Shown: positions 63,777 to 64,000 of the stretch, one piece after another
Numbering within the stretch: position 1 is the first letter of the stretch
Layout: every line of letters begins with the position of its first letter
NCBI GenBank assembly: GCA_036897485.1
Contig: JAYMTF010000003.1
Span: 36,130-100,129 of the forward strand
Source of the DNA: Pelargonium nanum
Lineage: Eukaryota; Streptophyta; Magnoliopsida; Geraniales; Geraniaceae
DNA: 64,000 nucleotides
Reading direction: 5' to 3'
Notes under the pieces: model-generated
Database searches by the model: none
What the model saw: the letters and a program-made list of their open reading frames with translations, nothing else
What the model was told of the DNA's origin: nothing
Made by a program: the position numbers and the translations under genes

Positions 63777-64000
63777 ATGGAGAATGGTAGAGAACCACTT
63801 CTTTCCACTAAAGAGGAGGAACAAGACAACCTATTAAACAACGTTGTTGACAGAGCCGCCACCGCCACCGCCGCCGCCACCTTCAATCCTGAAGCCGATG
63901 ACATTCCTCCTATCAAGGGCGCCCGTGTATTTTTCAGAGAATTCTCCATAGAATCCAAGAAACTTTGGTACCTCGCCGGCCCCGCCATCTTCACCTCCCT
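63777..64000 (+). CDS. DTX: MATE family transporter (DETOXIFICATION), 5' part only
   Basis: The first 74 codons of a gene that continues past the window edge. The N-terminus has the acidic cytosolic tail typical of plant DTX proteins (MENGREPLL, then Glu/Asp-rich), an Ala/Thr-rich low-complexity run from GCC/ACC codons, and then FFREFSIESKKLWYLAGPAI, which is the conserved lead into membrane helix 1 of the MATE fold. MATE proteins export or sequester organic cations and flavonoids in exchange for protons. The motif resembles the TT12/DTX27-41 branch, but the subgroup cannot be fixed from this fragment. Start chosen at the only ATG before the tail. Confidence 0.82.
   Translation, partial: MENGREPLLSTKEEEQDNLLNNVVDRAATATAAATFNPEADDIPPIKGARVFFREFSIESKKLWYLAGPAIFTS

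Overview
This is a nuclear genome segment of a eudicot plant: AT-rich intergenic DNA, GT-AG introns of 70-900 bp, tRNA-derived SINEs, MITEs, plastid and peroxisome targeting signals, and gene families that in this form occur only in plants. Nothing prokaryotic, viral or CRISPR-like was seen. Gene models were built by joining exons whose reading phases agree across every junction.

Layout, left to right. 1-6.2 kb: intergenic, with one well-defined SINE. 6.4-9.3 kb (+): neprosin-domain secreted protein. 9.3-17.4 kb: intergenic, holding a MITE, the relic of a PPR gene, SINEs and tandem repeats. 17.4-19.8 kb (+): alpha/beta-hydrolase lipase. 21.2-23.7 kb (+): tryptophan aminotransferase of the TAA1/TAR family (auxin synthesis). 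24.8-28.8 kb (-): AP-1 clathrin adaptor mu subunit. 30.2-33.1 kb (-): LysM receptor-like kinase. 34.05 kb (-): tRNA-Asp(GUC). 34.9-39.2 kb (+): plastid-targeted TrpD2/YbiB-like protein. 39.7-43.2 kb (-): class II PRPP synthetase, convergent with the previous gene. 45.9-50.1 kb (+): peroxisomal glutamate:glyoxylate aminotransferase. 51.1-51.4 kb (+): SIAMESE-RELATED CDK inhibitor. 55.4-57.1 kb (+): broken CYP82 cytochrome P450. 58.0-60.6 kb (+): F-box/Sel1-repeat protein. 63.8 kb to the end (+): first exon of a MATE transporter, cut by the window edge.

The genes do not form one pathway. The order is best explained by ancestry: from memory it interleaves three Arabidopsis paralogous blocks (around At1g10690-10750, At1g70550-70590 and At1g23310-23340), each collinear with part of this window. 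A PRPP maker, a phosphoribosyltransferase-fold protein and a tryptophan aminotransferase lie close together, probably because of that inheritance.

Points for a second look: single-base frame breaks in short homopolymers in two otherwise intact genes (AP-1 mu and the LysM kinase), the multiply broken P450 with an altered haem loop, a TrpD-fold protein lacking the PRPP motif, a GC-AG intron, two possible start codons in the PRPP synthetase and neprosin genes, and several repeats with clear insertion footprints. I found no convincing undescribed multi-gene system.
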